From positions 160,385-224,384 of the forward strand of contig NZ_MTQN01000005.1 in NCBI RefSeq assembly GCF_001984195.1: a stretch of DNA of 64,000 bases, in the 5' to 3' direction. The position numbers and the translations under genes are program-made. The notes beneath the pieces were generated by a model. It did not search any database, was not told the DNA's origin, and saw only the letters and a list, made by a program, of their open reading frames with translations. The stretch's first letter is position 1. Each line of letters opens with the position of its first letter. Origin of the DNA: Kribbella sp. ALI-6-A. GTDB taxonomy: Bacteria; Actinomycetota; Actinomycetes; Propionibacteriales; Kribbellaceae. This document shows positions 1 to 7,931 of the stretch, piece after piece.

Positions 1-237
1 AGCAAGCGCGTGGACCGGCTCGAGCAGGCCGGACTGGTCCGCCGGATGCGCAGCAACACCGACGGCCGCGGCCGTGTCGTGCAGCTGACTCCGGCCGGGC
101 ACAGGCTGATCGACAAGGCCTTCAGTGCTCACATGGCCAACGAGCAACGCCTGCTGTCCGGGCTCACACCCACCCAGATCAGTCAGCTCGAGGGGCTGCT
201 GAAGACCTGGCTCACCGACCTGGAGCCGCCGGACTGA
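1..237 (+). CDS. MarR-family regulator, C-terminal part (cut by window start)
   Basis: The reading frame is open from the first base and ends at TGA 235-237. It encodes the recognition-helix/wing part of a MarR winged helix: a K-R-V-D-R-L-E-Q-A-G-L-V-R-R segment, then the wing (D-G-R-G-R-V-V-Q-L-T-P-A-G) and the C-terminal dimerisation helix. MarR proteins bind DNA as dimers and usually release it on binding small phenolic ligands or on oxidation. The N-terminal half lies outside the window, so neither the start nor the target can be judged. The family call is firm. Confidence 0.85.
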   Translation, partial: SKRVDRLEQAGLVRRMRSNTDGRGRVVQLTPAGHRLIDKAFSAHMANEQRLLSGLTPTQISQLEGLLKTWLTDLEPPD

Positions 238-266
238 AACACCGTTTCAGATGGTAGAACGCTGTT

Positions 267-1112
267 TCAGAAGCCCGAATGCTGCTCGTACCAACGCAGC
301 AGCGGCTCGAACGCCTGGTGCTCGGCCGCGCTCAAGGGGCGGACCGTTTCGTAGCCCTCCCGGAACGTACGGCGTACCGCGGGCGAGGTCGGCTGCCAGT
401 TGGTGAACCGGGTGCCGAGATAGATGGCTGCCTGGGCCAGGTCCTCCACCTGGTGCCCCCAGGCCAGCTCGTCGAAGTCGAGCACGGCGACGATCTTCGG
501 GCCCTGGGTGAGGATGTTCGCGGCCCGGAAGTCGTTGTGCACCGGTTGCTTGCCGCCGAGCGGCGGCACACCCGGCACGCCGGTCGGCCGCGGCCTGATG
601 TCGTTGTGGATCAGCCGGTCGTCCTCGTACCCGGCCAGCGCGTTGTGCAGCTCGGCCAGGCAAGCCCCCGCCGCCCGGACCGCGTCCTCGTCCTCGACGT
701 CGAGCCAGTCGCCCGTCACCTCCGGCAGCACTGCCAGCGACAGCTCGCAGGCCGGCCCGTCGACGATCACCCGGACGCGCGCGTCGAAGGCCGGGATCGG
801 CGCCGCCACCGGCACCCCACGCTCGTCGAGCACACGCAGCAACTGCGCCGACGCCTCCAGCCGGTCGAACTGCCCCTGCGCCCGCGACCACTTCACCACC
901 AGCGGACCCCGGTCGCTGTCCACCCAGACGATCGCGTTCTGGTCACTGATCACCAGCCGGCCGCATCCCGCGGCCTCGATCCCCCACACCGCGCCCAGCA
1001 CCTCGCCGACCCACTCACCCGCCGCCTCGAACCTGTCGAACCCGAACCGCTCCCGCAGCGCCTGCTCCGGCTCGGTCTTCTCCCACAGCATCGACAACCC
1101 CATCGGCAACAT
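267..1112 (-). CDS. Aminoglycoside phosphotransferase (APH)-family kinase-like protein
   Basis: A 281-residue protein with the APH fold. The catalytic loop H-N-D-F-R-A-A-N-I-L (H192, D194, N199) is followed by the metal-binding Asp in V-L-D-F-D (D212). These are the Brenner-type motifs of antibiotic, choline and fructosamine kinases. A second H-N-D, about 22 residues earlier in a proline/glycine-rich stretch (I-H-N-D-I-R-P-R-P), looks like an inserted or duplicated loop. The ATG at 1112 is preceded by GGTGGAG. The gene is divergent from lexA with about 80 bp between them. The substrate cannot be told from sequence, and members of this family in soil actinobacteria are often not resistance enzymes. 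Confidence 0.85.
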   Translation of the reverse strand: MLPMGLSMLWEKTEPEQALRERFGFDRFEAAGEWVGEVLGAVWGIEAAGCGRLVISDQNAIVWVDSDRGPLVVKWSRAQGQFDRLEASAQLLRVLDERGVPVAAPIPAFDARVRVIVDGPACELSLAVLPEVTGDWLDVEDEDAVRAAGACLAELHNALAGYEDDRLIHNDIRPRPTGVPGVPPLGGKQPVHNDFRAANILTQGPKIVAVLDFDELAWGHQVEDLAQAAIYLGTRFTNWQPTSPAVRRTFREGYETVRPLSAAEHQAFEPLLRWYEQHSGF

Positions 1113-1191
1113 CGCTCCACCGTACGAGCCGCCGGAGTCACCCCCGCGCCGGTCGACGGTTCTGGGGGTGGCGCCCTCTACGCTTTCGCGG

Positions 1192-1851
1192 GTGAGTACT
1201 TATGACACCGACCCGTTCGAGCACCTGGCCCCGGCATCGCTGCCCCAGCGGCAGCAGCAGATCCTCGTCGTGATCCGCGACTGGGTGAACCAGCACGGGT
1301 ACTCGCCGAGCACCCGGCAGATCGGTGAGGCGGTCGGGCTGCGCTCGGCCTCGTCGGTGTCCAAGCACCTGGCCAGCCTGGAGGAGAAGGGCTTCCTGCA
1401 CCGCGGGACGTCGGTGACGCGGCCGATCGACGTGCGCCTGTTCCTGCAGGACGGCGGCAGCTCGACGGTCTCCGACGACTCGGTCTCGGTCCCGGTGGTC
1501 GGCGACATCGCCGCCGGTACGCCGATCTCCGCGATCGAGCACGTCGACGACCACCTCAACCTGCCGCGCGGACTGACCGGCCGCGGCACGGTCTTCGGCC
1601 TGCGCGTGCGCGGCGAGTCGATGGTCGAGGCCGCGATCTGCGACGGCGACATCGTCGTGGTCCGCCAGCAGGCCGAGGCCCACTCCGGGCAGATCGTCGC
1701 CGCGATGATCGACGAGGAGGCGACGGTGAAGGTCTTCCGCCGCCGCGGCGGCCACGTCTACCTGGAGCCGCGCAACCCGGCGTACGAGGTGATCGACGGC
1801 GACAACGCCACCATCCTGGGCGTCGTCGTCTCTGTTCTTCGTACGGTCTGA
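1192..1851 (+). CDS. lexA: LexA, SOS-response repressor/autoprotease
   Basis: From GTG 1192 the protein has 219 residues. The N-terminal winged helix (about 17-80; Q-R-Q-Q-Q-I-L and the S-S-V-S-K-H-L recognition helix) precedes a linker and the S24 peptidase domain. The self-cleavage bond is A108-G109 in I-A-A-G-T-P, the nucleophile S143 is in R-G-E-S-M, and the general base K180 is in T-V-K-V-F. LexA represses DNA-damage genes until RecA filaments trigger cleavage. There is no good Shine-Dalgarno before GTG 1192; a further in-frame GTG at 1168 is possible, or the mRNA may be leaderless. I see no clear TCGAAC-N4-GTTCGA SOS box immediately upstream. Confidence 0.93.
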   Translation: MSTYDTDPFEHLAPASLPQRQQQILVVIRDWVNQHGYSPSTRQIGEAVGLRSASSVSKHLASLEEKGFLHRGTSVTRPIDVRLFLQDGGSSTVSDDSVSVPVVGDIAAGTPISAIEHVDDHLNLPRGLTGRGTVFGLRVRGESMVEAAICDGDIVVVRQQAEAHSGQIVAAMIDEEATVKVFRRRGGHVYLEPRNPAYEVIDGDNATILGVVVSVLRTV

Positions 1852-1861
1852 CCTTCCGCCG

Positions 1862-1894
1862 GACGCCCCGCCCCCGGAACAGGGGCGGGGCGTC
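1862..1894. terminator. Bidirectional hairpin terminator between lexA and chitinase
   Basis: A perfect 13-bp stem (1862-1874 with 1882-1894, GACGCCCCGCCCC and its complement) with a 7-nt loop lies 10 bp after the lexA stop and 12 bp from the stop of the convergent chitinase gene. There is no U tract, which is common for actinobacterial terminators. Confidence 0.8.
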
Positions 1895-1906
1895 AGCGGT
1901 TGGAGA

Positions 1907-3328
1907 TCAGGCCGGGACGTTCCACAGCTGGTTCGACGTCCGGGCGCAGTCCCAGATCTGCAGCCGGGTGCCGTCGGCCGAGCTCGGGCCGGTGGCGTCG
2001 AGGCAGCGGCCGGAGGCCGGGTTGAGCAGCGTGCCGTTGGTCTGCGGCTGCCAGCCCTGGGCGCCGGTTCCGTTGCAGTCGTAGAGCTGGACCTGCGTGC
2101 CGTTCGCGGTGCCCGCGGCGGTGACGTCCAGGCACTTGCCGAGGGCCCGGACCGTGCCGTTGCCGACGGTCCAGGTCTGGGCGGCCGAGCCGTTGCAGGT
2201 CCACAGCTGGACCGGGGTGCCGTTCGCGCTGTTGCCGCCGGCAACGTCGACGCACTTGCCGCCGATGCCGGTGATCGGGCCGGTGCCGCCGGTCGGCGGC
2301 GGGGTGGTGCCGCCCGCGGCGTCGAAGATCGCGCTCACCAGCGAGGCGCTGCCGGTCGCGTCCTGGGACAGCTCCCAGTTCATGATGCCGCCGGCGTTGG
2401 CGACCGCCCACTGGGTCTTGCGCTTGATCGTCGGGACGCCGTTGTAGCAGTTCTGCGTGCCGTTGATGGTCACGCAGTCGATGTTGGCGTTGTTCGGGTT
2501 CATCGCCACGATGTCGCGGTAGGTGGTGTAGTTCGGGCGGCTGTAGAACGGCACGCCGAGCACGGTCTTGGCCTTCGGCAGACCGCGGTTCTTCCAGAAG
2601 TTGGCCGCGTTGATCGACCAGTCGTAGTTGGCGTGCGGGCTGCCGCCGTCGTAGGCCATGATGTTCAGCCAGTCGACGTAGCCGAAGACGGCCGGCTGGA
2701 CGCCGTCCGCGGTCCCGCCCTCGGACACCACCGCGGCGGTGAGCAGCTTGCCACGGCTGTGCATCGCGGTGCTCAGCTGCTGCATCAGCGCGGTGAAGTT
2801 GTTGCCCTCCGCGGTCGTGTCCGGGTACTCCCAGTCGATGTCGACGCCGTCCAGGTTGTACTGGTTGACGACGTTGACCACGGAGTTCACGAAGGTGGTC
2901 CGGCTGCCCGAGTTCGCGGCCAGCACCTCGAAGGCCGTGTCGTCACCGTTGTTCCAGCCACCGATCGCCAGCGACACCCGGACGCCCGCGGCGTGGCCCT
3001 TGCTGACCAACTGGGTCAGCTTCGCGGTGTTCTCGATCGCCTGCAGCGTGCCGTTGGAGTTCGGCAGCGCGAACGCGTAGTTGATGTGCGTCAGCTTCGA
3101 GTACTGGACGGCGTTCACGTCGCCGGACCACGACGGCATGTAGCCGACACTCTTGAACCCGCTCGGCAGGGCGGCCGCGGCGCTGGTGCCGGCGGTGCTG
3201 GTCTCGGACTGCGTGGCGGCTCCGGCCGTCGGGGCGACGACGGCGCCGGCGGCGGCCGTGGCCACTGCCAGTCCGGTGACGGCCCAGCGGGTTCGAAGCT
3301 TGATCCAAGGTGAAGAAAAAGTCTTCAT
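1907..3328 (-). CDS. Secreted GH18 chitinase with C-terminal ricin-type lectin domain
   Basis: A 473-residue exported enzyme. The signal peptide (residues 1-38) has a basic start and ends in an A-G-A-A type cleavage site. The GH18 barrel (about 55-340) carries the substrate loop L-A-I-G-G-W (120-125) and the catalytic motif D-G-V-D-I-D-W-E-Y-P with acid E167 and D163/D165. A T-P-P-P-T-G-G linker leads to a ricin B-type trefoil (about 347-473) with three repeats, each with Cys pairs and Q-x-W ends, which should bind chitin or other glycans. It would hydrolyse beta-1,4-GlcNAc polymers outside the cell. It is monocistronic, convergent with lexA. A GC-rich hairpin sits in its 5' leader. Confidence 0.95.
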   Translation of the reverse strand: MKTFSSPWIKLRTRWAVTGLAVATAAAGAVVAPTAGAATQSETSTAGTSAAAALPSGFKSVGYMPSWSGDVNAVQYSKLTHINYAFALPNSNGTLQAIENTAKLTQLVSKGHAAGVRVSLAIGGWNNGDDTAFEVLAANSGSRTTFVNSVVNVVNQYNLDGVDIDWEYPDTTAEGNNFTALMQQLSTAMHSRGKLLTAAVVSEGGTADGVQPAVFGYVDWLNIMAYDGGSPHANYDWSINAANFWKNRGLPKAKTVLGVPFYSRPNYTTYRDIVAMNPNNANIDCVTINGTQNCYNGVPTIKRKTQWAVANAGGIMNWELSQDATGSASLVSAIFDAAGGTTPPPTGGTGPITGIGGKCVDVAGGNSANGTPVQLWTCNGSAAQTWTVGNGTVRALGKCLDVTAAGTANGTQVQLYDCNGTGAQGWQPQTNGTLLNPASGRCLDATGPSSADGTRLQIWDCARTSNQLWNVPA

Positions 3329-3389
3329 GGGGGCGGGTTCCTTTCGGACGGGTCCTGGGCGGCACCCCCGAGAGGTCAGCGAACCGACA

Positions 3390-3411
3390 GGACGGCCCGC
3401 ACGGGCCGTCC
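3390..3411. other. Hairpin in the chitinase upstream leader
   Basis: A 9-bp perfect inverted repeat (GGACGGCCC at 3390-3398 and GGGCCGTCC at 3403-3411, loop GCAC) lies 62-83 bp upstream of the chitinase start codon, flanked on its far side by an AT-richer stretch (3446-3466). It could be a leader hairpin or an operator. I see no convincing chitin-regulon direct repeat here. Confidence 0.4.
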
Positions 3412-3525
3412 TTCGGGTGACACCTTCCGGGGGCGGTCGAACGAAGGTGTATTTAAAGAAAAGATCTGACCGAAGTCGCGATCAGTGAATCGCGTTTCGC
3501 TCCGTGACGTCAAGAGTTCACCGCG

Positions 3526-4257
3526 TTAAGAATCTCCGGCAGGCGGCAGATTCATCCGGCGGCACCGCAGGTAGAGCAGGCCCGGAGCCTCCCGCCAGAC
3601 CGGGCGGCCCCCGACCGGCTCGGCCAGGCGCTCGACTACCAGCCCGGCCGCGACCAGGGTGTTCACGTACGTCGAGAGCGTCCGGTGGTACGACACCCGC
3701 GGCAGGATCTCCCACCGGGTCACACTGTCGTACGGGCCCTCCTCGAAGTACCGGCCGGTGACCCGGCGCGCCTCGCCCGTGGTGTGGTCGACGAACTCGC
3801 CGTGCGCCGGCGGCTTGCTGCAGGGATGCACGATCGACGCGACGAACCAGCCACCCGGCTTCAGGATCCTGGCGACCGACCGCACCGCCGGCTCGAGTTC
3901 GGGGATGTCCATCAGCGCCATGTGGCAGACCGCCCCGTCGTACGACGCGTCCGCCAGCCCGTCGAGCCGCTGCGCGTCGCCGTGCAGGTACTCGATCCCG
4001 CGCGGGCTGTCCTGCTCGAGCCGCCGCGCGTGCACCAGCAGCGTCTCCGAGGCGTCGACCCCGACGACCTGCGCACCGAGATCGGCCAGCCGACGGGCGT
4101 CACGCCCCTGCCCGCAGGCGATCGAGGCGACCCGCTGCCCGCGGAGGTCACCGACCAACTCGTCGAAGGCCGGATCGTCGAGACCGCCGCCGTCGGCATC
4201 GACGGTGGCGTGATAGGCGTCGGCGAGGTCGTCGTACGGGCTCGTCAGCTCGGTCAT
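3526..4257 (-). CDS. Class I SAM-dependent methyltransferase
   Basis: From ATG 4257 (M-T-E-L-T-S-P-Y-D-D) the protein has 243 residues. Motif I of the Rossmann methyltransferase fold is V-A-S-I-A-C-G-Q-G-R-D-A, followed by the acidic ribose-binding end of strand 2 (V-V-G-V-D-A-S), the motif around L-H-G-D-A-Q-R-L and the post-motif I-L-K-P-G-G-W. This is the UbiE/Methyltransf_11 group that methylates small molecules; the substrate is unknown. The reading frame is open further upstream (to 4521) but that part overlaps the preceding hydrolase gene, so the internal ATG was chosen. No clear ribosome-binding site precedes it. Confidence 0.85.
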   Translation of the reverse strand: MTELTSPYDDLADAYHATVDADGGGLDDPAFDELVGDLRGQRVASIACGQGRDARRLADLGAQVVGVDASETLLVHARRLEQDSPRGIEYLHGDAQRLDGLADASYDGAVCHMALMDIPELEPAVRSVARILKPGGWFVASIVHPCSKPPAHGEFVDHTTGEARRVTGRYFEEGPYDSVTRWEILPRVSYHRTLSTYVNTLVAAGLVVERLAEPVGGRPVWREAPGLLYLRCRRMNLPPAGDS

Positions 4258-4282
4258 ACCGCGATTCAAGCCGATGACGCCA

Positions 4283-4318
4283 AAGCCCGCCGCGGTGATC
4301 AGGGCACCGGGCGGGCTT
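4283..4318 (-). terminator. Hairpin after the secreted hydrolase gene
   Basis: AAGCCCGCC (4283-4291) pairs with GGCGGGCTT (4310-4318) across an 18-nt loop, 26 bp past the hydrolase stop and before the methyltransferase start on the same strand. A short GGGATC tandem (about 4319-4340) sits between the stop and the hairpin. Confidence 0.55.
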
Positions 4319-4343
4319 CGGGGATCGGGATCGGGATCGCGGG

Positions 4344-5141
4344 TCAGCGGGTCGCCTTCGCCGCCTTCTTGATCAGGTCGGCGACCTTGCCCGGCTCGGA
4401 GACCGCGACCGCGTGCGACGCGCCCTCGACCTCGACGACCGCCTTGGCGTGGGCCCGGTCGGCCATGAAGTGCTGGACCGCGGGCGGGATGTTCTTGTCC
4501 GCGGTCGGGATCAGGAACCACGACGGCGTACTCGTCCAGGCCGGGTCACCGGCGCCCTCGGACAGCGCCACGTCGCGGATCGGCCGCTGCGTCGCGGCCG
4601 CCAGCGCCGCCTCCCGCGGGGAGACGTCCGCCATGAACTGCGCGCGGAACTTGGCCGGCTGGATGCTGAGGTCGTTGCTGCCGTCACCGAGCGGGACGCT
4701 CTGCAGGGTGTCGCCGAGGGTGCTGCCCGGGAACTTGTTCGACAGGGCCAGCGCACTCTCGCCCTTGGCCGGCGCGAAGGCGGCGATGTAGACCAGCGCC
4801 TTGACGTTGCCGTTTCCGGTCGCGGCCTGGGTCATCACCTGCCCGCCGTAGGAGTGACCGACCAGCACGATCGGTCCCTGGACTCCCGCCAGCACGCTCT
4901 TCACGTACGCCGCGTCGCCGCTCAGGCTGCGCAGCGGGTTGGCCACCGCGACGACCGGGTAGCCGCTCTTCTCGAGCCGCTTGATCACGCCGTTCCAGCT
5001 GGCCGACTCGGCGAAGGCGCCGTGCACCAGCACGATCGTCGGCTTGCCGGTCTTGGCCACCGCTTGCGAACTCACCCCCGCCAGGCCCAGCAGGGCCAGG
5101 ACGAGCACCCCGATCAGACCCATGGTCCGCTTGCTCCGCAT
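4344..5141 (-). CDS. Secreted alpha/beta-hydrolase
   Basis: A 265-residue protein with an N-terminal signal peptide (about 1-29, hydrophobic core V-L-V-L-A-L-L-G-L-A-G-V, A-V-A cleavage). The hydrolase fold starts at P-T-I-V-L-V-H-G-A-F and has the nucleophile elbow G-H-S-Y-G-G, a candidate acid in the P-T-A-D-K segment and the catalytic His in G-A-S-H-A-V. The closest relatives I know are the salicylate-esterase/EstC-like group often annotated as alpha/beta hydrolases of the YdeN/RutD kind. ATG 5141 follows GAAAGGGA. The substrate is unknown; an ester or amide bond outside the membrane is expected. Confidence 0.88.
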   Translation of the reverse strand: MRSKRTMGLIGVLVLALLGLAGVSSQAVAKTGKPTIVLVHGAFAESASWNGVIKRLEKSGYPVVAVANPLRSLSGDAAYVKSVLAGVQGPIVLVGHSYGGQVMTQAATGNGNVKALVYIAAFAPAKGESALALSNKFPGSTLGDTLQSVPLGDGSNDLSIQPAKFRAQFMADVSPREAALAAATQRPIRDVALSEGAGDPAWTSTPSWFLIPTADKNIPPAVQHFMADRAHAKAVVEVEGASHAVAVSEPGKVADLIKKAAKATR

Positions 5142-5288
5142 GTTGTTGTCCCTTTCCGACTCGTGTGCCAGCAGAGTAGAACGCCAGGTCCCCCCGGTGA
5201 TGTCACCTGGCTGACGAGTTCACGCCACCTGTAACCTTGGCCGACCGGTGGGGGCCGGGTCGGTTGGTCCGGGGTTGGGGAGAAACAC

Positions 5289-6587
5289 ATGGGTGGGGAG
5301 TTCAGGGCCCGGCGACGGGTGCTGTGGATCGCGGGCGCCGTCGTACTGGCGATCGTCGCGGCGGCTGCGACCTGGGCGGTCGCCGTACGCCGTCCGGACG
5401 AGCGCCCGGTGTCGTCCGGTTCGCCGGTGACCACACCGGCCGCGACTCCGTCGTCGGACGAGGGCGACCCGAAGATGCTCGCGCAGGTCGACGCCGTCCT
5501 GAAGGCGCGCGCGGCGGCGGTGCTGACCGGGAAGCTGCCGCAGTTCCTGGCGCACGTCGACACCAAGCTGCGGGCCCGGCAGCAGGTGCAGTACACCAAT
5601 CTGCGCAAACTCGGCCTGCGCTCGCTGTCGTACCGGCGCGAGGCCCGCTGGGTGCCGGAGCCGCAGGCGCAGCACGGCAAAAAGGCCTACGCGTTCCGGA
5701 TCATGATGCTGGTCCAGGTCGCCGGGATCGACCCGGCCCCGCGCTACGTCCCGGCCGGCCTGACCTTCGCCGAACGCGGCGGCCGCTGGCTGCTCGTGGA
5801 CGACGACGACCTGGCCGCCGAGGCCGACCGCCGCAACACCCCCGAACCGTGGGACCTCGGTCCGTTCGAAGTCGTCCGCGGCAAGGGCATCGCGGTGATC
5901 GTCCCGCCGTCCGAACGCGCCAACGGCCGGCGGCTGGTCCGCGAGGCCGCGATCGCCGTGCCCGCCGTCCGGACCGCCACCCGGCGCTCCCAGGCCGGCA
6001 TCCTGGTCATTGCTCTAAGCAACAAACGGTCCTTCGACCCCGAATGGGCGACCGGCGGCCATCCCGCGGCCGCCGTCGCGGCCCTCAACTACACGGTGCT
6101 CAATGCCGAGGCGAACCAGTTCAAGGTCACCGGGAGCCGCATCGTCATCCATCCAAGCGAACGTCGCGACACCGGCCGGTTCCTGCTGGCCCACGAATTC
6201 ACCCACGCCGCGATGGCCCCGCTCGGCCGCGGCGCCCCGACCTGGCTGGTCGAAGGCTTCGCCGAGTACGTCGAGAAGAAGCTCACCGCCGACGAGGGCC
6301 ACCGCCGGTGGCTGGCCGATCAGCGCCGCTCGCTGCGCCGCGAGGCTCTCCCGAAGCTCACGGTGCTGCCCATCGACGGCGTCTTCCACGGCGACTACGA
6401 CGACCAGAGCTACGGCGTCAGTTGGCTGATCGTCGAGCACCTCGTCACGACGTACGGGCTGCCTCGCGTCAACGCCTTCTACACCGAGCTGGCCAAGTCT
6501 CCCGACGACTCCGATGTCCGGGACCGGGCCCTGGCCAAGCACTTCAAGCTCACCGAGACCGCGCTGGTTGCAGCGGTCAAACGCTGA
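5289..6587 (+). CDS. Membrane-anchored gluzincin-like metallopeptidase domain protein
   Basis: A 432-residue protein with one N-terminal membrane anchor (about 11-33) and an extracellular part. A ketosteroid-isomerase/NTF2-like region (about 60-180) precedes a zinc-peptidase signature: H302-E-F-T-H306, followed 16 residues later by E322 in W-L-V-E-G-F-A-E-Y, the M1/gluzincin (peptidase MA-like) pattern. It is probably an active exopeptidase or a sporulation/envelope protease; substrates are unknown. The start ATG 5289 follows GGGGAG at good spacing. The gene is divergent from the secreted hydrolase and is followed after 31 bp by the MFS gene, so the two may be co-transcribed. Confidence 0.75.
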   Translation: MGGEFRARRRVLWIAGAVVLAIVAAAATWAVAVRRPDERPVSSGSPVTTPAATPSSDEGDPKMLAQVDAVLKARAAAVLTGKLPQFLAHVDTKLRARQQVQYTNLRKLGLRSLSYRREARWVPEPQAQHGKKAYAFRIMMLVQVAGIDPAPRYVPAGLTFAERGGRWLLVDDDDLAAEADRRNTPEPWDLGPFEVVRGKGIAVIVPPSERANGRRLVREAAIAVPAVRTATRRSQAGILVIALSNKRSFDPEWATGGHPAAAVAALNYTVLNAEANQFKVTGSRIVIHPSERRDTGRFLLAHEFTHAAMAPLGRGAPTWLVEGFAEYVEKKLTADEGHRRWLADQRRSLRREALPKLTVLPIDGVFHGDYDDQSYGVSWLIVEHLVTTYGLPRVNAFYTELAKSPDDSDVRDRALAKHFKLTETALVAAVKR

Positions 6588-6618
6588 CCTCTGCGGTGAG
6601 CGCCCGGGAGGGGATCTG

Positions 6619-7788
6619 ATGGTGGACACGCAGGCCGTCGGCCTCCGCAGCCGCTGGGCGCCGATCGCGGCGTACTCACTGGTCGGCGCCGCGACCCAAC
6701 TCGTCTGGCTCAACTTCGCCGGCGTCACCACCGTCGCCGCCGGCCGGTACGACGTCAGCGAAACCGCGATCGGCTGGCTCGCCCAGGTCTTCCCGCTCCT
6801 GTACGTCGTACTGGCGATTCCGGCGGGCCTGCTCCTCGATCGCTGGTTCCGCGCTTCTTTGCTGACCGGCGCCTTCCTCACGGCGGCCGGCGCGTTGATC
6901 CGCCTCGGCGACACTTACCCCTGGCTCCTGGCCGGCCAGATCCTCGCCTCGATCGCGCAGCCCCTCGTCCTGAACGCCGTCACCGGTATCACCGGCCGCT
7001 ACCTCACGGTGAAGCACCGCCCCACCGGCATCGCGACGGGCACCGCCAGCATCTTCGCCGGCATGATGATCGCGTTCGTGCTCTCCAGCATCTTTGCCTC
7101 GAGCAATCAAATCCCCACCGTGCTGATCATCTCGGCCGTCTTCTCCGTCGCAGCCGCCGTCGCCTTGCTCGCCGCGCTGCGCCGGTCCCCTGTCGCCGTT
7201 CCCGTGGCGTCCCGCCCCGACCGCAACGCCCTCCACCTGGCTTGGTCCGACCCGCTGATCCGCCGCCTCTGCGTCCTGGCCCTCTTCCCCTTCGGCGTCT
7301 TCGTGGCCCTCACGACCTTCACCCAGGCCCTCCTGGAACCCGCCGGTGTCCCCGCCGGCACCGCCAGCACCGTCCTCCTGGTCACCGTGATCGCCGGAGT
7401 CCTGGGCAGCGCCGCTATCCCGATCCTCGTGGCCCGCCGCCACGCTCAGTCAGCCCTCCTGGTCCTCAGCCTCACCGCCACCAGCCTGGCCTGCGCCGCC
7501 CTGGCCCTCACCCCCAGCACACTGACCGCCTTCATCGCCATCACCACCATCGGCCTCCTACTCCTCCCCGCCCTCCCCGTGGTCCTGGAACTGGTAGAAC
7601 GCCGTACCGGCCAAGCCGAAAGCACGGCCGCCGGCCTCATCTGGCTGTCCGGAAACCTGGGCGGCCTCGTGGCAGCCACCGCGGTAGGCCTCCTCGTCGA
7701 CCACCCCACCGCAGCCTTCACCTTCCTGGCCGCGATCGCCCTCATCGCCGTCCCAGGAGCCCGAGCCCTCCGCCACTCCACCACCTGA
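6619..7788 (+). CDS. MFS transporter (CynX/NimT-like or drug efflux type)
   Basis: From ATG 6619, behind an ideal GGGAGGGG ribosome-binding site, the protein has 389 residues and 12 predicted membrane helices with an L-L-D-R-W-F loop after helix 2, matching the MFS A-motif position. The overall pattern (short loops, no large periplasmic domain) fits the 12-helix major facilitator families of small-molecule exporters or cyanate/nitroimidazole-type transporters. A longer frame upstream overlaps the preceding gene and is not needed. The 3' end lies 42 bp before tRNA-Thr. Confidence 0.85.
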   Translation: MVDTQAVGLRSRWAPIAAYSLVGAATQLVWLNFAGVTTVAAGRYDVSETAIGWLAQVFPLLYVVLAIPAGLLLDRWFRASLLTGAFLTAAGALIRLGDTYPWLLAGQILASIAQPLVLNAVTGITGRYLTVKHRPTGIATGTASIFAGMMIAFVLSSIFASSNQIPTVLIISAVFSVAAAVALLAALRRSPVAVPVASRPDRNALHLAWSDPLIRRLCVLALFPFGVFVALTTFTQALLEPAGVPAGTASTVLLVTVIAGVLGSAAIPILVARRHAQSALLVLSLTATSLACAALALTPSTLTAFIAITTIGLLLLPALPVVLELVERRTGQAESTAAGLIWLSGNLGGLVAATAVGLLVDHPTAAFTFLAAIALIAVPGARALRHSTT

Positions 7789-7830
7789 CACCACCCCCAC
7801 CCCCCGATCCACTACAATCAACCCGCACCC

Positions 7831-7903
7831 GCCGACGTGGCGCAATTGGCAGCGCACCGCTCTTGTAAAGCGGTGGTTAGGGGTTCGAGTCCCCTCGTCG
7901 GCT
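7831..7903 (+). tRNA. tRNA-Thr (anticodon TGT)
   Basis: A 73-nt cloverleaf: acceptor stem GCCGACG/CGTCGGC with discriminator T, D arm around GCGC-AATTGGCA-GCGC, anticodon stem CCGCT/AGCGG with loop CTTGTAA (anticodon TGT, reads ACA), and T arm AGGGG-TTCGAGT-CCCCT. CCA is not encoded. The 3' half is the target repeat of the island that starts here. Confidence 0.96.
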
Positions 7904-7931
7904 CTCTGACCAGGGCTTACGCCCTGGTGGC
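7867..7931 (+). repeat. attL-like repeat at tRNA-Thr 3' end
   Basis: This segment (anticodon-stem 3' strand, T arm, acceptor 3' strand and about 28 bp beyond) recurs in the same orientation at 38768-38830 with about 60 of 65 positions matching, including 28 consecutive identical bases (7892-7919 and 38792-38819). A tRNA 3' end beside an integrase relic is the usual arrangement of an integration site. Confidence 0.85.

Noticed and set aside
1020..1045. TCGAAC repeats near lexA, as an SOS box
   Set aside because: The two TCGAAC copies are in direct, not inverted, orientation and lie in the coding part of the phosphotransferase gene.
279..1205. Long open frame opposite the phosphotransferase gene
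   Set aside because: High-GC third-position bias keeps the opposite strand open; the product is Arg/Pro/His-rich without any domain, while the minus-strand protein has clear kinase motifs.
4319..4340. GGGATC tandem as a microsatellite
   Set aside because: Only about three copies, next to a stop codon; too short to mean anything.
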